NCBI GenBank assembly: GCA_040394475.1
Contig: JBEBSD010000088.1
Location: forward strand, 1-23,023
Direction of reading: 5' to 3'
Source: JBEBSD01 sp040394475
Lineage (GTDB): Bacteria > Bacteroidota > Bacteroidia > Cytophagales > Spirosomataceae
Length of the DNA: 23,023 nucleotides
Shown: piece by piece, positions 7,811-14,532 of the stretch
Layout: the number at the start of each line of letters is the position of its first letter
Numbering within the stretch: the first letter of the stretch is position 1
The notes under the pieces: model-generated
The model's database searches: none
What the model was told of the DNA's origin: nothing
The model's input: only the letters and a program-made list of their open reading frames with translations
Made by a program: the position numbers and the translations under genes

Positions 7811-8863
7811 ATGAAAACGATAAAAGGTCCTGCCATATTTCTGGCACAATTTCTGGGAGATGAAGAGCCCTTTAACAGTCTGGAATCCATCGGCGGCTAC
7901 ATGGCCGGCCTGGGTTACAAAGGGGTACAGCTGCCTACCTGGGATCCGCGGATCATCGACGTGAAACAGGCGGCCGAATCTCAGACCTATGCCGATGAAC
8001 TGAAAGGAAAGCTCCGCGATCTGGGGCTGGAAATTACCGAACTGGCGTCTCATATCGTCGGGCAGCTGGTTGCATCTCACCCGGTGTATGACGACATGTT
8101 CGACGGGTTTGCCATTCCGGAAGTCCGTAAAAACCCGAAAGCCCGGAGAGAATGGGCCGAGCAACACCTGCGGTACGTGGCCAAAGCCAGCAAAAACCTC
8201 GGCCTGGCCACCAGTGCCACTTTCTCGGGAGCCCTGGCATGGCCCTTTCTGTATCCCTGGCCCCAACGTCCGGCCGGACTGGTGGAAACAGCCTTCAAAG
8301 AACTGGCGGCACGCTGGAAACCGATTCTCGACGTGTATGATGACAACGGAGTAGATGTTGCCTACGAACTTCACCCCGGGGAAGACTTGTTCGACGGTAC
8401 CACTTTTGAACGCTTTGTCGATTACCTCGATGGCCATTCCCGTGCCAATATCAATTACGACCCCAGTCATTTCGTGTTACAACACCTGGATTATCTGCAA
8501 TTCATCGACCTGTATCACGATCGGATCAAAGCCTTCCACGTTAAGGATGCCGAACTGAACCCTACCGGGAAACAGGGTGTCTACAGCGGATTTTCCGGAT
8601 GGGCCGAACGCGCAGGCCGGTTCCGTTCGCTGGGCGACGGGCAAGTTGACTTTTCGGGTATCTTCTCAAAGCTTTCCCAATATGGGTATGGAAGCTGGGC
8701 AGTGCTGGAATGGGAGTGCTGTATCAAGTCGCCGGAGCAAGGTGCAGCCGAAGGCGCTCCTTTTATCGAAAGCCATATCATTGAAGTCACTCAGAAAGCC
8801 TTTGACGACTTCGCCGGAACAGGCGCCGACGAAGCCTTTAACCGTAAGGTGCTCGGTTTGTAG
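7811..8863 (+). CDS. Sugar phosphate isomerase/epimerase (xylose isomerase-like TIM barrel)
   Basis: This 350-residue protein has an AP-endonuclease-2/xylose-isomerase-like TIM-barrel pattern. Candidate divalent-metal ligands are Glu186 in YELHPGE (185-191), Asp217/His220 in NYDPSHF (215-221), His243 in AFHVKDAEL (241-249) and Glu300/Glu302 in VLEWEC. GYKGVQLP near 35-42 is the typical early beta-strand. It would isomerise or epimerise a keto-sugar or dehydrate a keto-inositol (IolE/IolI-like) in the cytoplasm, next to the two oxidoreductases with which it is cotranscribed (28-nt gap). It is longer than most family members (about 260-300 residues). The ATG at 7811 follows an AT-rich spacer, and no Shine-Dalgarno is present. 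Confidence 0.85.
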   Translation: MKTIKGPAIFLAQFLGDEEPFNSLESIGGYMAGLGYKGVQLPTWDPRIIDVKQAAESQTYADELKGKLRDLGLEITELASHIVGQLVASHPVYDDMFDGFAIPEVRKNPKARREWAEQHLRYVAKASKNLGLATSATFSGALAWPFLYPWPQRPAGLVETAFKELAARWKPILDVYDDNGVDVAYELHPGEDLFDGTTFERFVDYLDGHSRANINYDPSHFVLQHLDYLQFIDLYHDRIKAFHVKDAELNPTGKQGVYSGFSGWAERAGRFRSLGDGQVDFSGIFSKLSQYGYGSWAVLEWECCIKSPEQGAAEGAPFIESHIIEVTQKAFDDFAGTGADEAFNRKVLGL

Positions 8864-8878
8864 GTTGCCTTTCATTCG

Positions 8879-8914
8879 ATACGACGCTGACGACACCCGT
8901 TGTCAGCGTCGTAT
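8879..8914. promoter_or_regulatory. Perfect 13-bp intercistronic hairpin before gntP
   Basis: atacgacgctgac (8879-8891) pairs perfectly with gtcagcgtcgtat (8902-8914) around a 10-nt loop, 15 nt after the isomerase stop. No T run follows, so it is not a standard terminator. It may be a processing/stability hairpin or partial attenuator that sets gntP expression. It covers the alternative TTG start at 8914. Confidence 0.6.
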
Positions 8915-8931
8915 TGTTACTATATCCTGCG

Positions 8932-10275
8932 ATGGAACCTACCCAACCGATTTCTTTTTTACATCTGATCCTCTCCCTGACGGCCGGAATCGGCGTCATT
9001 ATCCTGTTGACTGCACGTTTCAGGATCCATGCATTCTTTGCCTTGCTGATTGCCTGTTTTGTGGTGGGTTTGAGTACCGGCATGACGGTGGAGACACTTC
9101 TGGAAGCCGCCAAAAGCGGCTTCGGGCATGTCATGAAATCGCTGGCATTACTGATCGCGCTGGGCACAGCCTTAGGGGTTCTGCTGGAAAAAACCGGGGC
9201 TACGCGCGTCATGGCGGATTTTATCCTGCGGAAAACCGGTGAAAAGAAAGCTCCCCTCGCGATGAGCCTCACGGGCTTTATTGTAGGCCTTCCGATATTC
9301 TGCGACTCCGGCTACATCGTGTTGAGCGGACTGGCCAGATCCCTGGCGCACCGCACGGGCATTTCGATGGCTGTTCTGGCTACGTCCCTGGCCACGGGAC
9401 TTTATTCTGTACACTGCCTCATTCCGCCGCACCCGGGCATGAGCGCTGCGGCGGCCCATATGCAGGTAGATTTCGGCCGGCTCATCCTGATCGGCATACT
9501 GGTTTCCATACCGGCGAGTATCGCCGGTTATTTATGGGCCAATTATGCCGGAAAAAAATGGGGAAACAGTAAAATAGCTTCCGAACATCCTGCGGAAGAA
9601 GCTGCCGCTTTCGAACCCAGCCCCTGGAAAGCATTCCTTCCGGTAATCGTCCCGATTGTTTTAATTGCACTGAAACCCTTTCTGGCCATGGAACACATGG
9701 ACGAAGGTATTATCGTGCAGTGGATCAACATTCTGGGAGAGCCTTCCATCGCCCTGGGCGTCGGGATTCTCTGTGCACTGCTGAATGTCCCCAAAAATGC
9801 TTCCGGTATTGTGACCCGATCGCTGTCGGAAGGTGCCGAGAAAGCGGGCGGGATCCTGGTGATCATCGGCGCAGGAGGTGCTTTTGGGGCGGTATTAGCC
9901 GCTACCGATCCGGCAGCCCATTTCTCGGAAATGGCCCGGAACAGCGCCCTGGGGATCTTGTTCCCGTTCCTGGTCACGTTCGTGCTGAAAACGGCACAAG
10001 GCTCTTCCACCGTAGCCATTATTACTGCTTCTTCCCTACTCTATCCCTTATTGCCCGTACTGCACATGGATACCCCTTCGGGCACCCTGCTGGCGGTGCT
10101 GAGTATGGGGGCCGGATCGATGATGATCTCCCATGCCAATGATGCCTATTTCTGGGTCATTGCCCGATTTTCCGGGCTGGAAATGCCGGTCATGCTGAAA
10201 GTATATACCGTCGCTTCTGTCTGGATGGGGCTGACGGCGTTGGCAGTGGTGTATCTGGTGTCGTTTTGGGTGTAG
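8932..10275 (+). CDS. GntP-family sugar-acid/proton symporter
   Basis: The protein has 447 residues from the ATG at 8932. An in-frame TTG at 8914 would lie in a strong hairpin and is rejected. It is an inner-membrane protein with about 12-14 hydrophobic segments. Family-like patches are GFGHVMKSLALLIALGTALG, GLPIFCDSGYIVL around the middle of the N-terminal half, the HCLIPPHPG loop, and near the C-terminus ALGILFPFLVT, KTAQGSSTVAIITA and ISHANDAYFWV. These match gluconate permeases (GntP/GntT/DsdX), which import gluconate or related hydroxy acids with protons. It follows the isomerase by 68 nt and probably belongs to the same operon, importing or recycling an acid product of the pathway (inference). 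Its last 40 bp-scale segment is echoed at 12125-12164. Confidence 0.9.
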   Translation: MEPTQPISFLHLILSLTAGIGVIILLTARFRIHAFFALLIACFVVGLSTGMTVETLLEAAKSGFGHVMKSLALLIALGTALGVLLEKTGATRVMADFILRKTGEKKAPLAMSLTGFIVGLPIFCDSGYIVLSGLARSLAHRTGISMAVLATSLATGLYSVHCLIPPHPGMSAAAAHMQVDFGRLILIGILVSIPASIAGYLWANYAGKKWGNSKIASEHPAEEAAAFEPSPWKAFLPVIVPIVLIALKPFLAMEHMDEGIIVQWINILGEPSIALGVGILCALLNVPKNASGIVTRSLSEGAEKAGGILVIIGAGGAFGAVLAATDPAAHFSEMARNSALGILFPFLVTFVLKTAQGSSTVAIITASSLLYPLLPVLHMDTPSGTLLAVLSMGAGSMMISHANDAYFWVIARFSGLEMPVMLKVYTVASVWMGLTALAVVYLVSFWV

Positions 10276-10319
10276 GGGGGAATGGGGTTGGCGCAGGTGA
10301 TAGATCTGCCTAATGGCAC

Positions 10320-10383
10320 GTCTGTTCGCGGGTCGGAGACCCGCGAACAGACTTTCACCGTCAATAGACGGGAAAGAGCGGGG
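10320..10383. repeat. Two-hairpin repeat element, copy A
   Basis: The first hairpin is a perfect 14-bp stem, gtctgttcgcgggt (10320-10333) with acccgcgaacagac (10339-10352), loop cggag. The second is ctttc-a-ccgtc/gacgg-gaaag (10353-10376) with a 4-nt loop and one bulged A. The element lies 45 bp after the gntP stop and 64 bp from the end of the minus-strand hydrolase, so the first hairpin could end transcription from both sides, although no T run follows. A second copy with the same orientation lies at 12029-12092 (58 of 64 positions identical). Confidence 0.8.
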
Positions 10384-10446
10384 TATTGGTGTCAGGTGTT
10401 AGCGATTAGGTTTTAGGAAGTGGATGGGTAAAAGGAATTCGAAAAG

Positions 10447-11880
10447 TTACCTATCGGGCTTATCCTCTCTCTTTTCACGTTTCTGATCAAAAAGCCACTC
10501 CAGCACTCCAGGTTCTTCTGTCACGATTTCCCAACCATGCCCTGCGTCGGGCACTTCTGTATAACGCGGTTCGCCGCCTGCTTTCCGGATCGCTTCGATT
10601 ACATTCCTTGACCCGGTAACAGGTACATTTTTGTCTTTCGCTCCATGAAACGCCCAAATGGGTACTGTAAGCATCCTGGCAGCGGCATTCGGATCGCCTT
10701 CGCCTGCTACAGGTATCGCGGCTGCAAACATCTCCGGGCGGGTAGCAGCAAAATACCAGGCGCCATACCCACCTAACGAATGCCCCACTACGTAAACCCG
10801 GTTATCGTCTATAGGAAACTCGTTTGTCAGTGCGGTGATTGCTTCGAAGACCAGACTGTCAATAAACACGGTATTGGGCACCCCGCCCCAGGATGACCCC
10901 GAAGGACACTGGGGGACAAATAGAAAGGCCGGGTATTTCCTGCGGTTTTCCGGGCGGGACAGTTCCCTGGCAAACAATGATCCTTCGATATTTCTGAAAT
11001 TATCGGTTCCCCAGCCCGCCCCTCCGTGGAGGCAGACGACTAACGGGTATTGCTGACGGGGTGCGATTTCAAGCGGTTTCAGGAGGCGGTATACTAAAGA
11101 ATCGCCCTTACTGTTTGCGAAGGCTTTCGCTTCGAAAGGTTTGGCCAATGCTATCGTGGCAGGGGAAATGGTTAGTTTCCCATAAGCCTGATTGCCTATA
11201 AATGAACCGAAAGTTAAACAGAGTGCTAAAGCGATGAATCCCGCAGCGTACAGAAGTTCTGTGGATTTATTAGGGTTAGAGGCCTCAGCAGAAGTATTCA
11301 CTGCTTTACGCTCCTTATAAAAAAGCAGGATAAAGGGGATGGGTAACAGGCTGCTGGCTAAGGAAGACCACTGACTGAATTGAAGGAGGGTTGCACCGGA
11401 CTGCCCGACTGTATTTTCCAGAATGAGGAAAAAAGGATAGAGAGACAATCCTCCTGCGAGTAACATGACAATCCCTGCAGTTCTCAACCAGATTATTTTT
11501 CCTGCTCCGGAAAACAGTATACCGAAAGCATAGATCAGGCCTGCAACAATGGCTAAAACAGAAACTGTGCTGTAGTAATTGTGTAATTCTCCAATTGGAA
11601 GCAGTAGTCCAAAGTAGGTGACACAGAATTGTAAAAACGCCGCAAAAAGGTGTATGCTACCTGTTATCAGCGCAAAACGGTATGCTTTATGATGATAATA
11701 GCTTAGTAAAAACAAAGATGCTGCCAGGAAGGTGGTTACCAGTACTAAATACCAGGCAGCAAAAGACGGCAGATGAAATAAATGATAATCGATCTGAAAA
11801 AACAGGATGCTCTGGAAGAGTGCCGCAACCAGGTACAAGCCTAGAAAAAAAATCCCCAATGAATAAAGTTCTCGTTGCAT
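10447..11880 (-). CDS. Membrane-anchored alpha/beta hydrolase (7-TM domain fused to esterase/peptidase domain)
   Basis: The protein has 477 residues. Its first ~230 contain about seven hydrophobic segments (near 7-28, 40-61, 68-95, 105-127, 130-153, 168-187 and 207-226), with no recognised family. The rest is an alpha/beta hydrolase: VVCLHGGAGWGTDN (oxyanion HGG), nucleophile Ser368 in GHSLGGYG, acid Asp416 in GAKDKNVPV and His448 in DAGHGW. This domain resembles the phospholipase/carboxylesterase and dienelactone-hydrolase groups. Seven spans put the catalytic domain on the opposite side of the membrane from the N-terminus, most likely the periplasm (inference). The gene is convergent with gntP and flanked on both sides by direct copies of a hairpin element, so it may be an inserted gene. 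The substrate is unknown. The ATG at 11880 is followed at once by the first membrane segment. Confidence 0.8.
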   Translation of the reverse strand: MQRELYSLGIFFLGLYLVAALFQSILFFQIDYHLFHLPSFAAWYLVLVTTFLAASLFLLSYYHHKAYRFALITGSIHLFAAFLQFCVTYFGLLLPIGELHNYYSTVSVLAIVAGLIYAFGILFSGAGKIIWLRTAGIVMLLAGGLSLYPFFLILENTVGQSGATLLQFSQWSSLASSLLPIPFILLFYKERKAVNTSAEASNPNKSTELLYAAGFIALALCLTFGSFIGNQAYGKLTISPATIALAKPFEAKAFANSKGDSLVYRLLKPLEIAPRQQYPLVVCLHGGAGWGTDNFRNIEGSLFARELSRPENRRKYPAFLFVPQCPSGSSWGGVPNTVFIDSLVFEAITALTNEFPIDDNRVYVVGHSLGGYGAWYFAATRPEMFAAAIPVAGEGDPNAAARMLTVPIWAFHGAKDKNVPVTGSRNVIEAIRKAGGEPRYTEVPDAGHGWEIVTEEPGVLEWLFDQKREKREDKPDR

Positions 11881-12028
11881 GATCTGTTTTTGGGTAAAAA
11901 AAGTTTGTTACCGAAGGCAGACATCAGAATGAGAACTCAATATAGTGAGACCGTTAGGTAAAAGAAAGGCACTTTAGGATGAGCGGTAGATCATCCTGCT
12001 ACAGGTCCGGAAGCCTGCGCAATAGCAG

Positions 12029-12092
12029 GTCTGTTCGCGGGTCGGAGACCCGCTATCACGCTTTCACCGTCAACAGACGGGAAAGAGCAGGG
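12029..12092. repeat. Two-hairpin repeat element, copy B
   Basis: This is a direct copy of the 10320-10383 element with six mismatches. Four mismatches lie in the right arm of the first hairpin and break its outer stem. The inner gcgggt/acccgc survives, and upstream atagc with ggtct (12022-12032) can instead pair with agacc and gctat (12045-12055) around one A/C mismatch. The second hairpin (ctttcaccgtc/gacgggaaag) is intact, with its only change (aata to aaca) in the loop. It lies upstream of the membrane hydrolase, in the 398-bp gap at 11881-12278. Confidence 0.75.
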
Positions 12093-12124
12093 CGCCCGTT
12101 GCCTATTCCCCGTTGCCCATTCCC

Positions 12125-12164
12125 TGCTGAAAGTATATACCGTCGCCTCCGTCTGGATGGGGCT
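12125..12164 (+). pseudogene. Relic of a gntP 3' end
   Basis: Forty bases match 10193-10232 of the intact gntP gene in the same orientation with two mismatches. Both mismatches fall at third codon positions in the gntP frame (GCT to GCC for Ala, TCT to TCC for Ser). The peptide LKVYTVASVWMGL is thereby preserved. Similarity then decays. The synonymous pattern suggests a fragment of a diverged second gntP copy rather than a fresh duplication. Immediately upstream is a cccgttgcctattccccg-type simple repeat. No function is expected. Confidence 0.7.
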
Positions 12165-12225
12165 CCCCGCCGGCAATAGGGTATTTAGTGTCTTTTTGGA
12201 TATGAGAAGAATGGCGGCGGGAGCT

Positions 12226-12251
12226 ATTTTGCAATTCGCGAATTGCAAAAT
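12226..12251. promoter_or_regulatory. Perfect 26-bp palindrome, probable operator
   Basis: attttgcaattcg (12226-12238) is followed directly by its exact reverse complement (12239-12251) with no spacer, which suits a dimeric DNA-binding protein better than an RNA hairpin. The right half contains the -33 element of the promoter for the next gene. A partial third half-site, gcgaaat, follows at 12252-12258. A likely ligand is the winged-helix-like protein encoded just downstream (autoregulation, inferred). Confidence 0.75.
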
Positions 12252-12273
12252 GCGAAATGTAGTATTATATTTG
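12243..12273 (+). promoter_or_regulatory. Bacteroidota promoter of the regulator/nucleotidyltransferase pair
   Basis: TTG at 12243-12245, a 20-nt spacer and TATATTTG at 12266-12273 match the TTG-N(17-23)-TAnnTTTG consensus fully. The expected start of transcription, about 5-7 nt after the box, coincides with the ATG at 12279, so the mRNA may be leaderless. Confidence 0.65.
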
Positions 12274-12278
12274 TATCT

Positions 12279-12809
12279 ATGGCACGTAAACACAGTGGGA
12301 TGAGACCTCAGGATTTAGTAATCCTGCTCAAGATAGTAAACTTACAGGATGAGAGCTGGCTATTCAAGGACCTGGCAAACGCACTGTATATCAGCAACTC
12401 GGAAATCTCCGAATCGCTTGAAAGAAGTCTATATGCTAATCTAATCGACTTTGAAAAACGTCATGTCAATAGGGGTAATTTTATTGACTTCCTTATTCAC
12501 GGCATGAAATATGTATTTCCGGCAAGCCCCGGCATATTAACCAGAGGTATTCCTACTGCACATTCCCACTCTTTCATGAAAGAATTTATCAGCAGTAATC
12601 AAGATTACGTTTGGCCGTCAGCCACAGGGACTATTATTGGGCAGGCGATAGAACCTTTCTATCCAAAGCAGATCGACGCTATAGAAAATGATGAGCAGTT
12701 ATATCAATTGCTCGCTTTGCTGGATGTAATGAGGGTTGGTCGATTGAGGGAGGTAGCCATTGCAGAAAAAGCATTAAAAGAAAAGCTGTCCTATGTCAGA
12801 TCATACTAA
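12279..12809 (+). CDS. Winged-helix-like protein, putative regulator/antitoxin of the module
   Basis: The protein has 176 residues from the ATG at 12279. An in-frame TTG at 12243 is part of the promoter, and a second ATG at 12300 is possible if the transcript has a 20-nt leader. Residues 10-60 look like a helix-turn-helix/winged-helix domain: QDLVILLKIV, then DLANALYISNSEISESLERS as the helix pair, then a basic KRHVNR stretch. The C-terminal part has conserved-looking aromatic/proline patches: HGMKYVFPASPG (74-85), TRGIPTAHS (88-96), YVWPSATG (110-117) and IEPFYP (124-129). I read this as the MarR-like partner often found beside AbiEii-type nucleotidyltransferases. Its 3' end overlaps the next gene by 17 nt, so the two are translationally coupled. 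The pair is more AT-rich than its neighbours, suggesting acquisition. The antitoxin role is inferred. Confidence 0.65.
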   Translation: MARKHSGMRPQDLVILLKIVNLQDESWLFKDLANALYISNSEISESLERSLYANLIDFEKRHVNRGNFIDFLIHGMKYVFPASPGILTRGIPTAHSHSFMKEFISSNQDYVWPSATGTIIGQAIEPFYPKQIDAIENDEQLYQLLALLDVMRVGRLREVAIAEKALKEKLSYVRSY

Positions 12810-13491
12810 TATTACACGGATCAAGGCAGTGTACAATGCCTTGCAAGAACTTCGTAACCACGTGGTATTCGTCGGTGGTGCAACTATTTCATTGTATCCG
12901 GACCGACCTGTTTTAGAAGTGCGCCCTACAGACGATATCGATGTCATCATAGAGATATTAAGTTATAAACAGCGCCAGCAACTAGAAGAACACTTACGAA
13001 AGATCGGCTTTACGAATGATGTCGAATCAGGAGTTATTTGCAGGTTCAGGATAAAAGGCATCCTTGTAGATATAATGCCTACGAACGATCCCTCCATCGG
13101 TTTCAATAATATCTGGTATCCCAACGGATATAAATATGCTCAAGCATATGAACTATATAGCGGAGAAAGTATCAAAATACTAACCGCTCCTTATTTCATA
13201 GCTACCAAACTGGAAGCATTTAAGGGAAGAGGTGGCGGAGATGGTCGCTTGAGCCACGATTTTGAAGATATTGTTTTTGTATTGGAGAATAGAACGAAGC
13301 TGTGGGAGGAACTTGACATGTGCGATGAGGAAGTCAAAGCATATCTTATAAACGAATTCTCGGAATTGGCGAACAACCCTTATATCCATGAATGGATTGA
13401 CAGTCATGTGGAGCGTGTAAATATCGTTCCTCAGACATCAGCAATCATAGAAAATATAAGAGCTTGGCTATTGAAAAACTCACAGAGATAA
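12793..13491 (+). CDS. AbiEii-like nucleotidyltransferase (pol-beta superfamily), putative toxin
   Basis: The 232-residue protein has a minimal nucleotidyltransferase core: VFVGGATISLY at residues 25-35 (Gly-Gly of the helix-capping motif), RPTDDIDVIIE at 44-54 with the metal-binding pair Asp48 and Asp50, and a third acid, Asp93, in LVDIMP. TKLEAFKGRGGGD (138-150) and SHDFEDI (154-160) resemble the KxxA..R and D-x2-D segments seen in AbiEii/MenT-type toxins and kanamycin-type NTases. All catalytic acids are present, so it should be active, adding nucleotides to RNA, protein or a small molecule. The ATG at 12793 overlaps the preceding gene by 17 nt. The stop lies 13 bp from the convergent dapA stop. 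Base composition is clearly lower in G+C than dapA. The toxin role is inferred from family and context. Confidence 0.75.
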   Translation: MSDHTNITRIKAVYNALQELRNHVVFVGGATISLYPDRPVLEVRPTDDIDVIIEILSYKQRQQLEEHLRKIGFTNDVESGVICRFRIKGILVDIMPTNDPSIGFNNIWYPNGYKYAQAYELYSGESIKILTAPYFIATKLEAFKGRGGGDGRLSHDFEDIVFVLENRTKLWEELDMCDEEVKAYLINEFSELANNPYIHEWIDSHVERVNIVPQTSAIIENIRAWLLKNSQR

Positions 13492-13504
13492 ATCAATATT
13501 CCCC

Positions 13505-14398
13505 CTACCCCATAAATCCCTCCCGCACCATAGCTTCCCGTAGTTTACTTCCCAGGTCATCGGAAGCTTTTACCAGCGGCAAGCGCACCTGAGCGCCGCA
13601 GACACCTTTAATTTCCAGGCATTTTTTGATCCCGACCGGATTGGATTCCACATAGAGCAAGGTATCAAAATCAATGAAGGAGTACTGTAATTTCGCCGCC
13701 TGGGGAAAACGTCCTTCCAGGGCATGCCAGGTCATTTCCCCGAATTCCTTGGGAAAGGCATTGGCAATGACGGATATAACCCCATGCCAGCCTACGCTTA
13801 CCATTGGGGTTACCAGGTTATCGTCACCCGAAAGCAGGATAAAATCCTCAGGGGCTTTCCAGGCAAGCTCCATGGCAAACTCCAGGCTGCTGGTGGCATC
13901 TTTGATCCCGATAATATTCGGATGGCCGGCCAGCTTCAGGACCGTATCCAGCTGCATGCTTACAACGGTACGACCCGGCACATTGTACAGGATCACCGGT
14001 ACCGGCGAGGCGTCGGCAATCGCCGTAAAATGCGCAATGATACCTGCCTGTGAAGGCTTATTATAATAAGGCGTTACCGACAGCAGTGCGTCCACCCCTT
14101 CAAAATTGGTCTGTGCGATGGTTTCCAGCACCAGCTGCGTATAGTTCCCGCCTATTCCAAATACAATCGGCAACCGGCGCGGGTTATTTTCGATGGCCAA
14201 TGCAAGCAACCGCTGCTTCTCCTGAGTGGTTACAGTAGGTGATTCGCCGGTAGTACCCTGCACGACCAGGTAATCGACACCGCCCGCTGAAACAAAATTC
14301 AACAGCCTCAGATAGGCCTCGTAATCGACTTCAAACTGTTCGTTGAACGGAGTCACCAAAGCAACCCCCACACCTTTAAAACGTTGGTCAATGGACAT
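13505..14398 (-). CDS. dapA: 4-hydroxy-tetrahydrodipicolinate synthase
   Basis: This 297-residue class I aldolase condenses pyruvate with aspartate semialdehyde in the lysine/meso-diaminopimelate pathway, so it feeds peptidoglycan as well as protein synthesis. Motifs are GTTGESPT at residues 48-55, TPYYNKPSQ at 109-117, YNVPGRT at 138-144 with Tyr138 of the proton relay, and IIGIKDA at 162-168 with Schiff-base Lys166. LLSGDDN follows the barrel strand as expected. Length is normal. It lies downstream of ligA on the same strand after a 134-bp gap that holds its own candidate -7 box, so it is probably transcribed independently. It is convergent with the nucleotidyltransferase gene, 13 bp away. 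Confidence 0.95.
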   Translation of the reverse strand: MSIDQRFKGVGVALVTPFNEQFEVDYEAYLRLLNFVSAGGVDYLVVQGTTGESPTVTTQEKQRLLALAIENNPRRLPIVFGIGGNYTQLVLETIAQTNFEGVDALLSVTPYYNKPSQAGIIAHFTAIADASPVPVILYNVPGRTVVSMQLDTVLKLAGHPNIIGIKDATSSLEFAMELAWKAPEDFILLSGDDNLVTPMVSVGWHGVISVIANAFPKEFGEMTWHALEGRFPQAAKLQYSFIDFDTLLYVESNPVGIKKCLEIKGVCGAQVRLPLVKASDDLGSKLREAMVREGFMG

Positions 14399-14504
14399 TA
14401 TAATGCTGTTTTGCCCGTCTTACCGGTCAGGCTTTCCCGTTCCTGACGGTCACCTGATCCACAAGAGAAAAATAGGCACTGATTAATATTTCCGTAATAT
14501 TCCG

Positions 14505-14512
14505 CAAATGTA
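14505..14512 (-). promoter_or_regulatory. Putative -7 box for dapA
   Basis: On the minus strand the sequence is TACATTTG, an exact TAnnTTTG match, in the ligA-dapA gap about 107 nt upstream of the dapA ATG. No clear TTG -33 element is found at the usual distance, which would fall in the end of ligA. The implied leader is about 100 nt and contains a gtcagg/cctgac inverted repeat. Confidence 0.35.
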
Positions 14513-14532
14513 ACGAGGTTCGGGTAGATTCG

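Noticed and set aside
8914..8931. TTG start for the GntP permease
   Set aside because: It begins at the last base of a perfect 13-bp hairpin and adds only six residues; the ATG at 8932 is unstructured and gives a typical N-terminus.
12243..12278. TTG start extending the winged-helix-like protein by 12 residues
   Set aside because: These bases form the -33 and -7 promoter elements and half of the palindrome, so they are unlikely to be transcribed.
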